Below, piece by piece: positions 16,218 to 24,087 of a DNA stretch of 64,000 bases. The position numbers and the translations under genes were made by a program. Below the pieces are notes generated by a model. It was not told where the DNA came from, made no database searches, and saw only the letters and a program-made list of their open reading frames with translations. The stretch is from Tenacibaculum sp. M341 (GTDB lineage: Bacteria > Bacteroidota > Bacteroidia > Flavobacteriales > Flavobacteriaceae). Location: contig NZ_SJXJ01000022.1 of the NCBI RefSeq assembly GCF_004337695.1, positions 1 to 64,000 on the forward strand, given 5' to 3'. The stretch's first letter is position 1; each line of letters opens with the position of its first letter.

Positions 16218-16551
16218 CTATCAGTTCAACTGCCTTAGCTTCAATAACAATAAAATTTTCTTCAGTATGAAACACATATCGCTTTTTTTCATCTTCTAAA
16301 TTCAAATAATATAAAAAATGTAACATTCCAACATCTGTACAACCTAATAAATCAGCATTCATTTTATTCTTAACCCTTTGTGAAATAGTAATAACATCAG
16401 AAAATAAAAAGCCATATGTTTCATTTTTATTTTCTTTATGGTTAGCTAGATTTACTATCGTTAATGCCTTTTTAGATTCTGGATAATACTCTAAACCTGT
16501 ATCTCTTAATAATGAATTACTTAAATATTTAAATACTGGCTCTAACTTCAT
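16198..16551 (-). CDS. Hypothetical small protein, 117 aa
   Basis: A cytosolic alpha+beta protein with no motif I can name; it includes ETYGFLFSDVITISQRVKNK and ends VELIEGLYFM. Its start overlaps the stop of the 256-aa gene by 4 nt (ATGA), so the two are translationally coupled. A decayed copy of this gene with an internal deletion lies upstream of the 256-aa gene at 17319-17430. A role as an immunity or partner protein is only a guess from its surroundings. Confidence 0.6.
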   Translation of the reverse strand: MKLEPVFKYLSNSLLRDTGLEYYPESKKALTIVNLANHKENKNETYGFLFSDVITISQRVKNKMNADLLGCTDVGMLHFLYYLNLEDEKKRYVFHTEENFIVIEAKAVELIEGLYFM

Positions 16552-17318
16552 TTTATTATTTTTCTCACAAGTTCCTGTTCTCTATAAACTTCATAAAATT
16601 CTAAATCTTTAACATAATTTTCTGCAAGAATTTCAAAACTTAAATCACTAATATTAAAAACGAAATGTTTTATAGTTTGTTTATCTAATTTGTGGATTAA
16701 ATAAGAATTATCGTACTCAATCTTGCTCAACCAATCTGAAGATTTCTTTTCAAAAATTCCTTGATTTTCATTATTCTTGCTAGACTGATAATATTCTATG
16801 AGGTTATAAAACCTATATTGTACTTGTTTTACCCCCTCTATAACTCGAATTGTTAATTCATTTATTGATTCATAAAAATATAATAAAGAGGAACTATCGA
16901 ATGTTGTCTTTTCAGGAAAAGATTCTATCAAGTTTATTGAATTATTTTTTTCTTCTATTTTACTATCATCATAATCTGAAGAATACTCTCCATATCTATT
17001 TTTAAGATCTTCTATCGTTTCTGGCTGCCCCATATTACCAAAAAAATCTGTAGGCTTAAGATTTCTTATAAATTCATCTATTTTATTTTTCTCTTCTATC
17101 TTTTCTTCTTCTGTCATTGCTGCCTTTCGAGATTGTTCCTCTTGATTTTGAAGTTCTCTCCTCCTATCCATAACTCTTCTGTAATCAACATCTGATAAAA
17201 CTTCAAAAATATCATGCCAATCTTTTGATTGTGGAATTTCATTAGCCATGAATGCGAGGATATTTATTATATCTTCATTTAAGATTTTGGGTAAATCTTC
17301 TAATCTTATTCTTTCCAT
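16548..17318 (-). CDS. Hypothetical protein, 256 aa
   Basis: Cytosolic, acidic, with a charged helical stretch near residues 48-90 (RRVMDRRRELQNQEEQSRKA onward) and a C-terminal helical domain (SLLYFYESINELTIRVIEGVKQVQYRFYNLIEYY). No family recognised. It is coupled to the 117-aa gene by a 4-nt overlap, a gene-pair design that is repeated in degraded form in the neighbourhood. Confidence 0.6.
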   Translation of the reverse strand: MERIRLEDLPKILNEDIINILAFMANEIPQSKDWHDIFEVLSDVDYRRVMDRRRELQNQEEQSRKAAMTEEEKIEEKNKIDEFIRNLKPTDFFGNMGQPETIEDLKNRYGEYSSDYDDSKIEEKNNSINLIESFPEKTTFDSSSLLYFYESINELTIRVIEGVKQVQYRFYNLIEYYQSSKNNENQGIFEKKSSDWLSKIEYDNSYLIHKLDKQTIKHFVFNISDLSFEILAENYVKDLEFYEVYREQELVRKIIK

Positions 17319-17430
17319 TTAATTTAAAAGTTTTAATAATCCTACTGACCCTACATAAAGTCTAAACCTTTATAAGTTCAGCATCTGAAAATAAAAAGCA
17401 AATTATTTATTATGTTATTTGTATTTTCTA
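17319..17430 (-). pseudogene. Decayed, internally deleted copy of the 117-aa gene
   Basis: Read on the minus strand, this intergenic stretch contains GCTTTTTATTTTC-x-GATG, matching the codons for FLFSD of the intact gene. It then jumps directly to the region of the last codons (TGAACT-x-ATA-x-AGG, then ACTTTATGTAG), and then matches the sequence after that gene's stop, including CTTTTAAATTAAATG. A one-base loss breaks the frame. The middle about 55 codons are missing. Confidence 0.65.
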
Positions 17431-17469
17431 CCAGTAGTTAAGATAGCGAATAACAACCTGATAATCTTT

Positions 17470-18090
17470 TCAATTCCCCATTAAACATTCTTTCAAATAA
17501 TCATTAAATACTTTTATATAAGAATCACTATCAAATTCAAATTTTAAAGTTTCATCTTTAAAATTTTCAAAAATCCATGAAAATGTTTTTTCATTTTTAA
17601 TAACCTTTCCCAATGTCAGATGGCAGTAACCATCTCCGCACACAGAACAAATATAAAACCTAAAGAAAGCGTCTTCGTTAATTGCTTTATTCAGTTCATC
17701 TACAAAATCTAAAAACCATTCTTCTTTCCCTTCTTTAGGAAAAATACTCAAATCTTTACTTGTTATTGGCTTCTTTAAAAAACTATTGATAACTAATTTA
17801 TCAAAATTATAAGAGTTTTTGCAATATCCAATTTGACCATTTTGATTGTTTAGTAGAGTTTCAGAATTGTTAAAAAACTTGTCTAGTATCTGACTAAGCG
17901 GAATACCATTAATATAAAACTCAAAAAAGTTATTTATTCTAGTACAACCTTGGTTTAGCTCTTTTTTGTAATTTATTTGTATTTGATAATCATTACATAT
18001 CTTATATTCCTGTTCAAACTTACTTTTAAAATCTTTAGAGTTTTTAAACCGCTTAATATTATCAAAAAACTGTAATTCTAGTTTATCCAT
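17470..18090 (-). CDS. Hypothetical cysteine-containing protein, 206 aa
   Basis: Cytosolic, with a CSVCGDGYCHLTLG cluster near residues 150-163 (C-x2-C-x4-C-H) that could bind zinc or be a redox site. The rest is mixed alpha/beta without a recognisable motif. It starts 22 nt before the moaA stop region on the same strand order, yet is unrelated to cofactor synthesis, and marks the edge of the orphan-gene stretch. Confidence 0.58.
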   Translation of the reverse strand: MDKLELQFFDNIKRFKNSKDFKSKFEQEYKICNDYQIQINYKKELNQGCTRINNFFEFYINGIPLSQILDKFFNNSETLLNNQNGQIGYCKNSYNFDKLVINSFLKKPITSKDLSIFPKEGKEEWFLDFVDELNKAINEDAFFRFYICSVCGDGYCHLTLGKVIKNEKTFSWIFENFKDETLKFEFDSDSYIKVFNDYLKECLMGN

Positions 18091-18105
18091 AGCAACCTTT
18101 AAACA

Positions 18106-19113
18106 TTATCCCCCAATACTAATCATGCTTCTATTTTTCGAATGTAAATCGGGGTTTTCTAATTTTTCGAGGGAATTCATTCCTCCACGAACTTTAAATT
18201 TAGATTTCACTTCTTTTTCAATAATTGCCTCAATAGATTTACCAACTCTTAATTGTGGTAATAAATGAGACTCAGTAGCTGAAAATAAGCAATTTTTTAA
18301 TTTTCCATCAGCAGTTAATCGAATTCTGTTACAAGTATCACAAAACGGATTGGTAACTGAACTTATTATTCCAAAACTTCCTTTATAACCTGATATTTTA
18401 TAATTTTTAGCAGTATCATTTTGTGCATCTAACAATCGTTCTACTTCATTTTCTCCAAACGATTCTCTAACAACATTCATAATTTCTTTGTAGGAAACCA
18501 TTTTTGACTTATCCCATTTATTTCCATCAAAAGGCATAAACTCTATAAATCGGATACTGATAGGATATTTTTGAGATAAATTAATAAAGTCAACAATCTC
18601 ATCTTCATTAAAACCTTTCATGAGTACCACATTTACCTTTACACGAAAACCTTCTTTAATAAGCATTAATAAGTTTTCATGTACTTTTTTAAACTGATTT
18701 CTCTTCGTAATATGATGAAACTTTTCTGGTTGAAGCGAATCCAAACTAATATTAAGATCGTTTACTTGATAAACTTTTAAATCATCAACAAAACGATCTA
18801 TGATAACTGCATTACTGGTTAACGCTAATTGAACATTTAAAGAAGCTAATCTTTTTAAAATGTCTAAAAAATCTTTTCGGACTAATGGCTCACCTCCTGT
18901 TAATCGAATTTTAGAAACTCCTTTCTCCACAAAAATTTTAGCAATTTCAAACACTTCATCCGCAGACATTAAATGACTTTTTGGTGTTAATGGAATTCCG
19001 TGTTCAGGCATACAATACGTACACCTTAAATTACATTTTTCGGTTAACGAAATACGTAAATAAGTATGCTCTCTACCAAAACTATCGGTTAGTGTTTTTT
19101 TAATTGCTGTCAT
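18106..19113 (-). CDS. moaA: GTP 3',8-cyclase MoaA
   Basis: Radical-SAM enzyme for the first step of molybdenum cofactor synthesis, GTP to 3',8-cyclo-GTP. The SAM cluster motif is Cys27, Cys31 and Cys34 (CNLRCTYC); a second [4Fe-4S] cluster is bound by the C-terminal CDTCNRIRLTADGKLKNCLFS cysteines. The protein ends in Gly-Gly, as MoaA should. Full length at 335 aa. Its ATG lies directly at the stop of moaCB; it is the last gene of the operon. Confidence 0.97.
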   Translation of the reverse strand: MTAIKKTLTDSFGREHTYLRISLTEKCNLRCTYCMPEHGIPLTPKSHLMSADEVFEIAKIFVEKGVSKIRLTGGEPLVRKDFLDILKRLASLNVQLALTSNAVIIDRFVDDLKVYQVNDLNISLDSLQPEKFHHITKRNQFKKVHENLLMLIKEGFRVKVNVVLMKGFNEDEIVDFINLSQKYPISIRFIEFMPFDGNKWDKSKMVSYKEIMNVVRESFGENEVERLLDAQNDTAKNYKISGYKGSFGIISSVTNPFCDTCNRIRLTADGKLKNCLFSATESHLLPQLRVGKSIEAIIEKEVKSKFKVRGGMNSLEKLENPDLHSKNRSMISIGG

Positions 19114-20022
19114 TTACTCGTGTTTCTGTCCTTTTAATATTTTAAATACATGCAATACATGTGGAAAAACAGCATCCATAGATTCTGACGCTCCTTTTGT
19201 AGAACCTGGCAATGCTAATACCAAAGCATCTCCTAAAGTTCCGGCAACACTTCTCGATAACATTGCATAAGGCATGCGTTCTTGTCCATAATCTCTAATT
19301 GCTTCTTCTATTCCTGGAATACGACGTTCAATAATTGGTAATAATGCTTCTGGAGTAACATCTCTAAAAGACAAACCTGTACCTCCTGTAAAAATTACCA
19401 AATGATTTTTTGTTGCATAAGTGGTTGCTTTTTCCCTAATGACTTCAATTTCATCAGGCACAATATCATAATTCTCCACAACTACATTATTTGCTTCTAA
19501 CTTTTTTATAATTACCTTTCCTGCACTGTCTTCTTTTTTTCCTTCGGAAACAGAATCTGAACAAACAATTACACTTGCGGTTAATTGTGACCTATGTTTT
19601 GTTTTAAAACTACTTTTCCCTCCACTTTTTTCTAACAATCGTACAGTTCCTATTTCTACTTGCTTATCAATAGGCTTTAACATATCGTACATTGTTAACG
19701 CTACAATACTAGCTCCATGCATTGCTTCTACTTCTACTCCTGTTTTATACACCGTTTTTACAGCAACATAAATTTTTACCGTTAAATCTTCTATCTCATA
19801 AGAAATTGAGGTAAATTCTACTGGCAACGGATGGCAATCGGGTATTACAGTAAATGTATTTTTTACAGCTAACAATCCTGCCGCTTTTGCTATTTCAAAC
19901 ACATTACCTTTAGGTACTGTATTATTTTGTAAAGCTTCAATTGTTTTTATATCACTTACTTTTAGTATAGCTTCTGCAGTTGCTAATCGTAATGTGGTTA
20001 TTTTATGTGTAATATCTACCAT
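19114..20022 (-). CDS. moaCB: Bifunctional MoaC-MoaB molybdenum cofactor protein
   Basis: Residues 1-145 are MoaC, cyclic pyranopterin monophosphate synthase, with TVIPDCHPLP, VEVEAMHGASIVALTMYDM and the Lys-rich GGKSSFK end. Residues 148-302 are MoaB/MogA-like molybdopterin adenylyltransferase with SDSVSEGKKEDSAG, FTGGTGLSFRDVTPEA and LALPGSTKGA. Fusing these two steps on one chain is seen in Bacteroidota. The gene sits between moaE and moaA with a 252-nt repeat-bearing gap upstream and no gap downstream. Confidence 0.95.
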   Translation of the reverse strand: MVDITHKITTLRLATAEAILKVSDIKTIEALQNNTVPKGNVFEIAKAAGLLAVKNTFTVIPDCHPLPVEFTSISYEIEDLTVKIYVAVKTVYKTGVEVEAMHGASIVALTMYDMLKPIDKQVEIGTVRLLEKSGGKSSFKTKHRSQLTASVIVCSDSVSEGKKEDSAGKVIIKKLEANNVVVENYDIVPDEIEVIREKATTYATKNHLVIFTGGTGLSFRDVTPEALLPIIERRIPGIEEAIRDYGQERMPYAMLSRSVAGTLGDALVLALPGSTKGASESMDAVFPHVLHVFKILKGQKHE

Positions 20023-20029
20023 TTTTTTT

Positions 20030-20075
20030 AGTATTGAGTATTAAGTATTGAGTATTGAGTATTGAGTATTGAGTA
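20030..20075. repeat. Heptamer tandem repeat AGTATTG (about 6 copies)
   Basis: Six consecutive 7-mers, five AGTATTG and one AGTATTA, then AGTAC, just upstream of moaCB inside the cofactor operon. A related, shorter piece in reverse orientation lies at about 41825-41845. Copy number may vary by slippage. Confidence 0.9.
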
Positions 20076-20274
20076 CAAAGTTTTGTTTTTGTCTTTAAAT
20101 TTTAATGCCTTTCAAAAATGACAACTAAACATCAGTCTAAAGTCCAAAGACAAAAGTCGAAAGTTTTTCTTTATTATATATTAATCTTATTGCTCTTCAA
20201 AAAATGATCATTGATAACCGATCATTGATCACTGAAAAAACTGCCAACTGACCACAGCGCACTGACAATTAAAA

Positions 20275-20718
20275 TCACGTATTTACTTTCCATTGATAAC
20301 TAGCATCTTCAAACAGTTCTTTTCCAAAAATTGGAACCTCAGCTTTTATAGCTTCAACTACATATTCCAATGCTTCAAAAACCACTCTTCTTCTAGAACT
20401 AGATACAAATACAAACAAACAAATCTCTCCTACTGCTACTCTACCTACGCTGTGATAAATATGCATACAAGTAATATCATACTTCTCAAAAGTAGCTTCT
20501 CTAATTTCATGAAACTTGGCATTCGCCATTCCTTCATAAGTTGTATAGTCAATTGCGGTAACTGTTTTACCTTCAATTTCATCAGCTCTTACTTGACCTA
20601 AAAAAATATTATGAGCTCCAATATTAGTTTTACTCTGATGCTTTTCTATAGAATTTGCTATAAACTGAGGTGAAATAGCGCCTTCTTTAAAAACATTTTT
20701 TGGTTTTTTACTTTCCAT
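20275..20718 (-). CDS. moaE: Molybdopterin synthase catalytic subunit MoaE
   Basis: Inserts two sulfurs, carried by MoaD thiocarboxylate, into cyclic pyranopterin phosphate. Typical MoaE features are present: NIFLGQVRADEIEGKTVTAIDYTTYEGMA (substrate arginine and E-Y), HSVGRVAVGEICLFVFVSSSRR, and the catalytic-lysine region VEAIKAEVPIFGKELFED. Size (147 aa) is normal. It follows moaD after 83 nt in the operon. No moeB-like activator of MoaD is present in the window. Confidence 0.95.
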   Translation of the reverse strand: MESKKPKNVFKEGAISPQFIANSIEKHQSKTNIGAHNIFLGQVRADEIEGKTVTAIDYTTYEGMANAKFHEIREATFEKYDITCMHIYHSVGRVAVGEICLFVFVSSSRRRVVFEALEYVVEAIKAEVPIFGKELFEDASYQWKVNT

Positions 20719-20801
20719 TTTTATTTAGTTGATTGTTGTCTAACTTTAATTACGAATTTTTCCTCTTTCATAATATCCCAAACAAAATTCTAAGTTCTAA
20801 A

Positions 20802-21035
20802 TCATCCCCCTGCAAAAGGTGGTAACAAAGCGATTTCTTCACCAGACAATACTACTTTATCATTCACTAATTCTTGTCCTTGCGCTACCTTAAAATCTAT
20901 ATTTTTTAACTCTGGATATTCGGCTAACAAATGAGCTAATACATCAGTAATAGTTCCCTTCTCTACTGTAATTTGCTCTTCTTTTTTGTGAGTTACATCC
21001 GAAACTTGTCCAAAATACTTAACTGTTATCATCAT
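20802..21035 (-). CDS. moaD: Molybdopterin synthase sulfur carrier MoaD
   Basis: A 77-residue ubiquitin-like protein that ends ALLPPFAGG; the C-terminal Gly-Gly is adenylated and turned into the thiocarboxylate used by MoaE. The ubiquitin fold is visible (ITVKYFGQVSDVTHKKEEQITVEKGTITDVL). Its start overlaps the end of mobA by 17 nt. Confidence 0.95.
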   Translation of the reverse strand: MMITVKYFGQVSDVTHKKEEQITVEKGTITDVLAHLLAEYPELKNIDFKVAQGQELVNDKVVLSGEEIALLPPFAGG

Positions 21036-21603
21036 CTATAATCGCATTTAGTTCTTCCTTTGTATTTACATTAGTTACCAACTCTTCTTCCTCTTTAGTT
21101 AGTAATACCGATTTTACTTTTAGTTTACCCAATACCTTTTGTAACTTATGTTCCTTAGCTTCGATAGCATCCTTAAATTGAAACATACATTCTTTTTTAT
21201 AGAGTGCTATTAAAGGCATTTTTCTTCCATCACTTTCTATTAAAATAACTTCAGATGTTTTATCTACTGCATTCAGTAGTTTTTCTAATATTACAGTTTG
21301 AATTAGAGGGATATCACAACTTAACACAATATTATAAGGTGTTAAAGAGGCCGATAAACCTGCATAAATTCCTGCAACAGGTCCAAAATCAACTACTGAA
21401 TCTTGTACTCTTTTTACTTTAAACACATCGTAGGCTACATTGTTTGAAACCAACAAAATATCAGACACCAAACAATCTAACGCATTTATACTATGCTGTA
21501 CAAAAGGTGTATTCTGAAATAACAGCAGCCCTTTATCAGTTCCCATTCTACTACTTTTTCCACCAGCAAGAACTATCCCTGTTATATCTTTTTTTGTAAT
21601 CAT
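21019..21603 (-). CDS. mobA: Molybdenum cofactor guanylyltransferase MobA
   Basis: Attaches GMP to Mo-molybdopterin to give the guanine dinucleotide cofactor used by DMSO-reductase-family enzymes such as nitrate reductase, which is encoded here. The nucleotide-binding signature is IVLAGGKSSRMGTDKGLL; DFGPVAGIYAGL and LSCDIPLI follow in the right order. Normal size at 194 aa. One base separates it from tauE upstream. Its presence fits the bis-MGD need of the fusion nitrate reductase. Confidence 0.95.
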   Translation of the reverse strand: MITKKDITGIVLAGGKSSRMGTDKGLLLFQNTPFVQHSINALDCLVSDILLVSNNVAYDVFKVKRVQDSVVDFGPVAGIYAGLSASLTPYNIVLSCDIPLIQTVILEKLLNAVDKTSEVILIESDGRKMPLIALYKKECMFQFKDAIEAKEHKLQKVLGKLKVKSVLLTKEEEELVTNVNTKEELNAIIDDDNS

Positions 21604-21604
21604 C

Positions 21605-22342
21605 CTATGTTAAAACTAGTTTTACACAAGCAATTAACAATACAAAAGCCAGCACGTATCTTAACACTTGATTGTTTAATTTTTTACTCCCATAATAACT
21701 TCCTAAAAAGCCTCCAAATAACGCAACAACTACTAACCAAAACGATTCTTTGTGTAATTGCACCCCACTACTTAATTGTCCTAATAATCCAGCTAAAGAA
21801 TTCACCCAAATAAAAAGTGCTGAAACTCCTGCTGCTTGCTTCATATTTCCCCAACTCATTAATAAAATAATCGGTGTTAAAATAATTCCTCCACCAATAC
21901 CTATCAATCCAGAGAAAAAACCAATAACTGCTCCAGCTACAATTCCTAAACCTACTTTAAAATCTTTATTAGCATTAGATTCTTTTCCAAAAACATTCAA
22001 CATTTTTAAAATTGCAAATATTAAGAGTCCTGCTAAAATCTTTTTATATAATGACGTTGGAATAGACATGGTTCCGCCTAAAAAAGCCATTGGAATAGAT
22101 GCTATTGAAAAGGATAAAAATAGTTTTTTATGAAAATGACCTTCTTTATAATAATGGTAAAACGATACTCCAGCTACAAATAAATTTAAAAGTAAGGCAG
22201 TAGGTTTCATCGTTTCTGTAGGAAATGAAAACAAAGCCATTAACGCCAAGTAACCACTTGCCCCTCCATGTCCAACACTCGCATACAAAAAAGCAACTAC
22301 TGGTAAAATGACAAAAAACAAAGATGTATATTCTTCTAACAT
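21605..22342 (-). CDS. TauE/SafE-family membrane transporter, 245 aa
   Basis: A seven- to eight-helix membrane protein with the family's paired signatures near the N-terminus (VGHGGASGYLALMAL) and after the middle (GLIGIGGGIILTPIILL). TauE/SafE proteins move small sulfur-containing anions such as sulfite or sulfoacetate, and some may move others. It is embedded between the modE-like gene and mobA with gaps of 1-2 nt, so it is expressed with molybdenum cofactor genes. A role in molybdate, sulfite or nitrite movement is inference. Confidence 0.9.
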   Translation of the reverse strand: MLEEYTSLFFVILPVVAFLYASVGHGGASGYLALMALFSFPTETMKPTALLLNLFVAGVSFYHYYKEGHFHKKLFLSFSIASIPMAFLGGTMSIPTSLYKKILAGLLIFAILKMLNVFGKESNANKDFKVGLGIVAGAVIGFFSGLIGIGGGIILTPIILLMSWGNMKQAAGVSALFIWVNSLAGLLGQLSSGVQLHKESFWLVVVALFGGFLGSYYGSKKLNNQVLRYVLAFVLLIACVKLVLT

Positions 22343-22344
22343 AA

Positions 22345-22686
22345 CTAAATATTATCTAACTTTTTTAATTCATTATCTAAAAACTTCCAGCATTGTTGAT
22401 TGATGTTTTCAAAAACAAGAATCAACGATTTTCCATAAGCAGTCAACTCTGTACCTCCTCCTCCTTTGCCTCCTATCTTATTCATAGTAACAGGTTTTTT
22501 AGCTGATTTATTTACAGAATCTAACAAATGCCATGCTTTCTTATATGATAATTTTAAAGATTTAGCAGCTTTTGATAGTGAACCTGTAGCTTCAATTGCT
22601 TTTAATAATTGAATACGACCTTCTCCTAAAAAAACAATCTTATCAGATTCTATCCAAATTCTACTCTTAATCTTATAATTACTCAT
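22345..22686 (-). CDS. ModE-like winged-helix regulator, DNA-binding domain only
   Basis: A 113-aa protein equal to the N-terminal domain of ModE: FLGEGRIQLLKAIEATGSLSKAAKSLKLSYKKAWHLLDSVN, the LysR-like winged helix, then MNKIGGKGGGGTELTAYGK forming the wing. The two MOP/TOBE molybdate-binding domains of E. coli ModE are absent. Such short versions exist and may sense molybdate differently or need a partner. A very ModE-like operator lies at the moeA promoter upstream (23873-23902), consistent with control of its own operon. Confidence 0.88.
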   Translation of the reverse strand: MSNYKIKSRIWIESDKIVFLGEGRIQLLKAIEATGSLSKAAKSLKLSYKKAWHLLDSVNKSAKKPVTMNKIGGKGGGGTELTAYGKSLILVFENINQQCWKFLDNELKKLDNI

Positions 22687-22689
22687 TTT

Positions 22690-23868
22690 TTAAACAGGTA
22701 ACAAAATGGTTTCTAATTCATCATTAACATTCACATTACTCACTTCTAACGGAACAAAAACCAACGCATTACTCAATGCAAAAGTTTGTAACATTGCAGA
22801 ACTTTGACCTTCTAATAAGGTAATATTTCCTTCTTTATATATTGCTTTTAAAAACTGTGGACGGTCTCCTCTTTTTATAAAAGCATTGGTCGTTTTAGCT
22901 TTAACTCTTGGCAACTCAACCACAGCTCTATTCATCATTTTTTGTAGTACCATATATACGTATAAGTAGAAACAAGATAATGCTGCTGCGGGATTTCCTG
23001 GTAATCCAAAAATATGCGTTTCTCCTTTTTTACCATAAAACAAAGGTTTTCCTGGTTTCTGTTTTACTTTATAAAAAAGCTCTTGTACTGCTAACTCTCT
23101 CAATGATTTTCCCACAAAATCGTAATCTCCTACCGAAACACCTCCAGTAACAATCACTAAATCTGACGAGTTAATAATTGTTGATAATTTCGATTTGGTT
23201 TGCTCATAATCATCTACTATTGTGTGAATTTCTACATCATAAAACTTTAAAGAATATAGTGCAGATAATAACATTTTAGAGTTACTTTCATAAATTTTAC
23301 CTTTTGGTAAATCTTGTCCAGCCTGTACAAGTTCATTTCCTGTACTCACTATTGCTATTGATGGCTTTTTGTATACAAGCACCTCAGTAATTCCTAATGA
23401 AATTAAATACCCAATAGCTGCAGGTGTTAACTTAGTTCCTTTTTTCAAGGCTAATCCTCCCTTTTGAACCTGCTCTCCTAAAGGACGTATATTTTTACCA
23501 TCAGAAATAGTATCTTCAATTAAAATAACCTCTCCTTTTACAGTTACTTTCTCTTGCATAATAACAACACCAGCAGAGTCTGGTACCGCTGCTCCTGTAA
23601 AAATTCGAACAGCTTGTCCAGGTAATAATTTTGGCTCAATATCATCACCTGCTTTTACCTCTCCAATCAAAGTATATTCCACCGAGTCATGAACACATAA
23701 CGCATATCCATCCATAGCAGATTGTCTGAATGGAGGCATATATATGGGAGAAACAACATCTTGACACAATAAGTATCCACCTGCTTTTTCTACTTTTTTG
23801 GTAGTTTCTTTTAATAAAGGTTTGCTATTATCTTTTACAATAGACAATGCTTCTTGTATGGTTATCAT
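22690..23868 (-). CDS. moeA: Molybdopterin molybdenumtransferase MoeA
   Basis: Inserts molybdate into adenylylated molybdopterin. Full length (392 aa). Landmarks: MPPFRQSAMDGYAL (substrate loop), RIFTGAAVPDSAGVVIMQE, IVSTGNEL, the MoaB-like core VIVTGGVSVGDYDFV and the metal/phosphate region KPGKPLFYGKKGETHIFGLPGNPAA. It is the first gene of the minus-strand cofactor operon and its promoter overlaps the ModE-like operator. Confidence 0.97.
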   Translation of the reverse strand: MITIQEALSIVKDNSKPLLKETTKKVEKAGGYLLCQDVVSPIYMPPFRQSAMDGYALCVHDSVEYTLIGEVKAGDDIEPKLLPGQAVRIFTGAAVPDSAGVVIMQEKVTVKGEVILIEDTISDGKNIRPLGEQVQKGGLALKKGTKLTPAAIGYLISLGITEVLVYKKPSIAIVSTGNELVQAGQDLPKGKIYESNSKMLLSALYSLKFYDVEIHTIVDDYEQTKSKLSTIINSSDLVIVTGGVSVGDYDFVGKSLRELAVQELFYKVKQKPGKPLFYGKKGETHIFGLPGNPAAALSCFYLYVYMVLQKMMNRAVVELPRVKAKTTNAFIKRGDRPQFLKAIYKEGNITLLEGQSSAMLQTFALSNALVFVPLEVSNVNVNDELETILLPV

Positions 23869-23872
23869 TTGT

Positions 23873-23902
23873 ATTCGTTATATCTAACCAAATATAACGA
23901 AT
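23873..23902. promoter_or_regulatory. ModE-type operator at the moeA promoter
   Basis: CGTTATAT-N8-ATATAACG, extended by ATT/AAT to a 30-bp palindrome with 11-bp perfect arms. The form is, from memory, nearly that of the E. coli modA operator. It starts 5 nt before the moeA ATG. Confidence 0.85.
23889..23896 (-). promoter_or_regulatory. -7 element of the moeA operon, inside the operator
   Basis: Minus-strand TATATTTG matches TAnnTTTG exactly and lies inside the 30-bp palindrome. A protein on the operator would block the promoter, which points to repression. Confidence 0.65.
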
Positions 23903-23971
23903 CTTTGTAAAGAATTATTTACGAATAAAATAAATATGAATAAATGAAAAAACGAAGCTAAAAATTGGGTA

Positions 23972-23985
23972 TTGATAAAAATCAG
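23972..23985. promoter_or_regulatory. Canonical-looking FNR/DNR box in the moeA-fnr intergenic region
   Basis: TTGATAAAAATCAG matches TTGAT-N4-ATCAA at nine of ten defined positions. It is a different half-site from the TAmGTA boxes nearby and could be bound by another Crp/Fnr protein. Confidence 0.45.
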
Positions 23986-24033
23986 TATCGTTTTTTAGTT
24001 ACTCTTGAAAAGTAAATCCATGATTTTTAATCA

Positions 24034-24049
24034 TACGTACAAATACTTA
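24034..24049. promoter_or_regulatory. Candidate FNR-type operator before the regulator gene
   Basis: TACGTACAAATACTTA has the TAmGTAyNNATACkTA form shared with 5441-5456 and 24953-24968. Its centre is 46 nt upstream of the regulator's ATG, which suggests autoregulation. Confidence 0.6.
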
Positions 24050-24087
24050 TATTCGTTTAGTAGCTATTTATTATTTAAAACGACATT

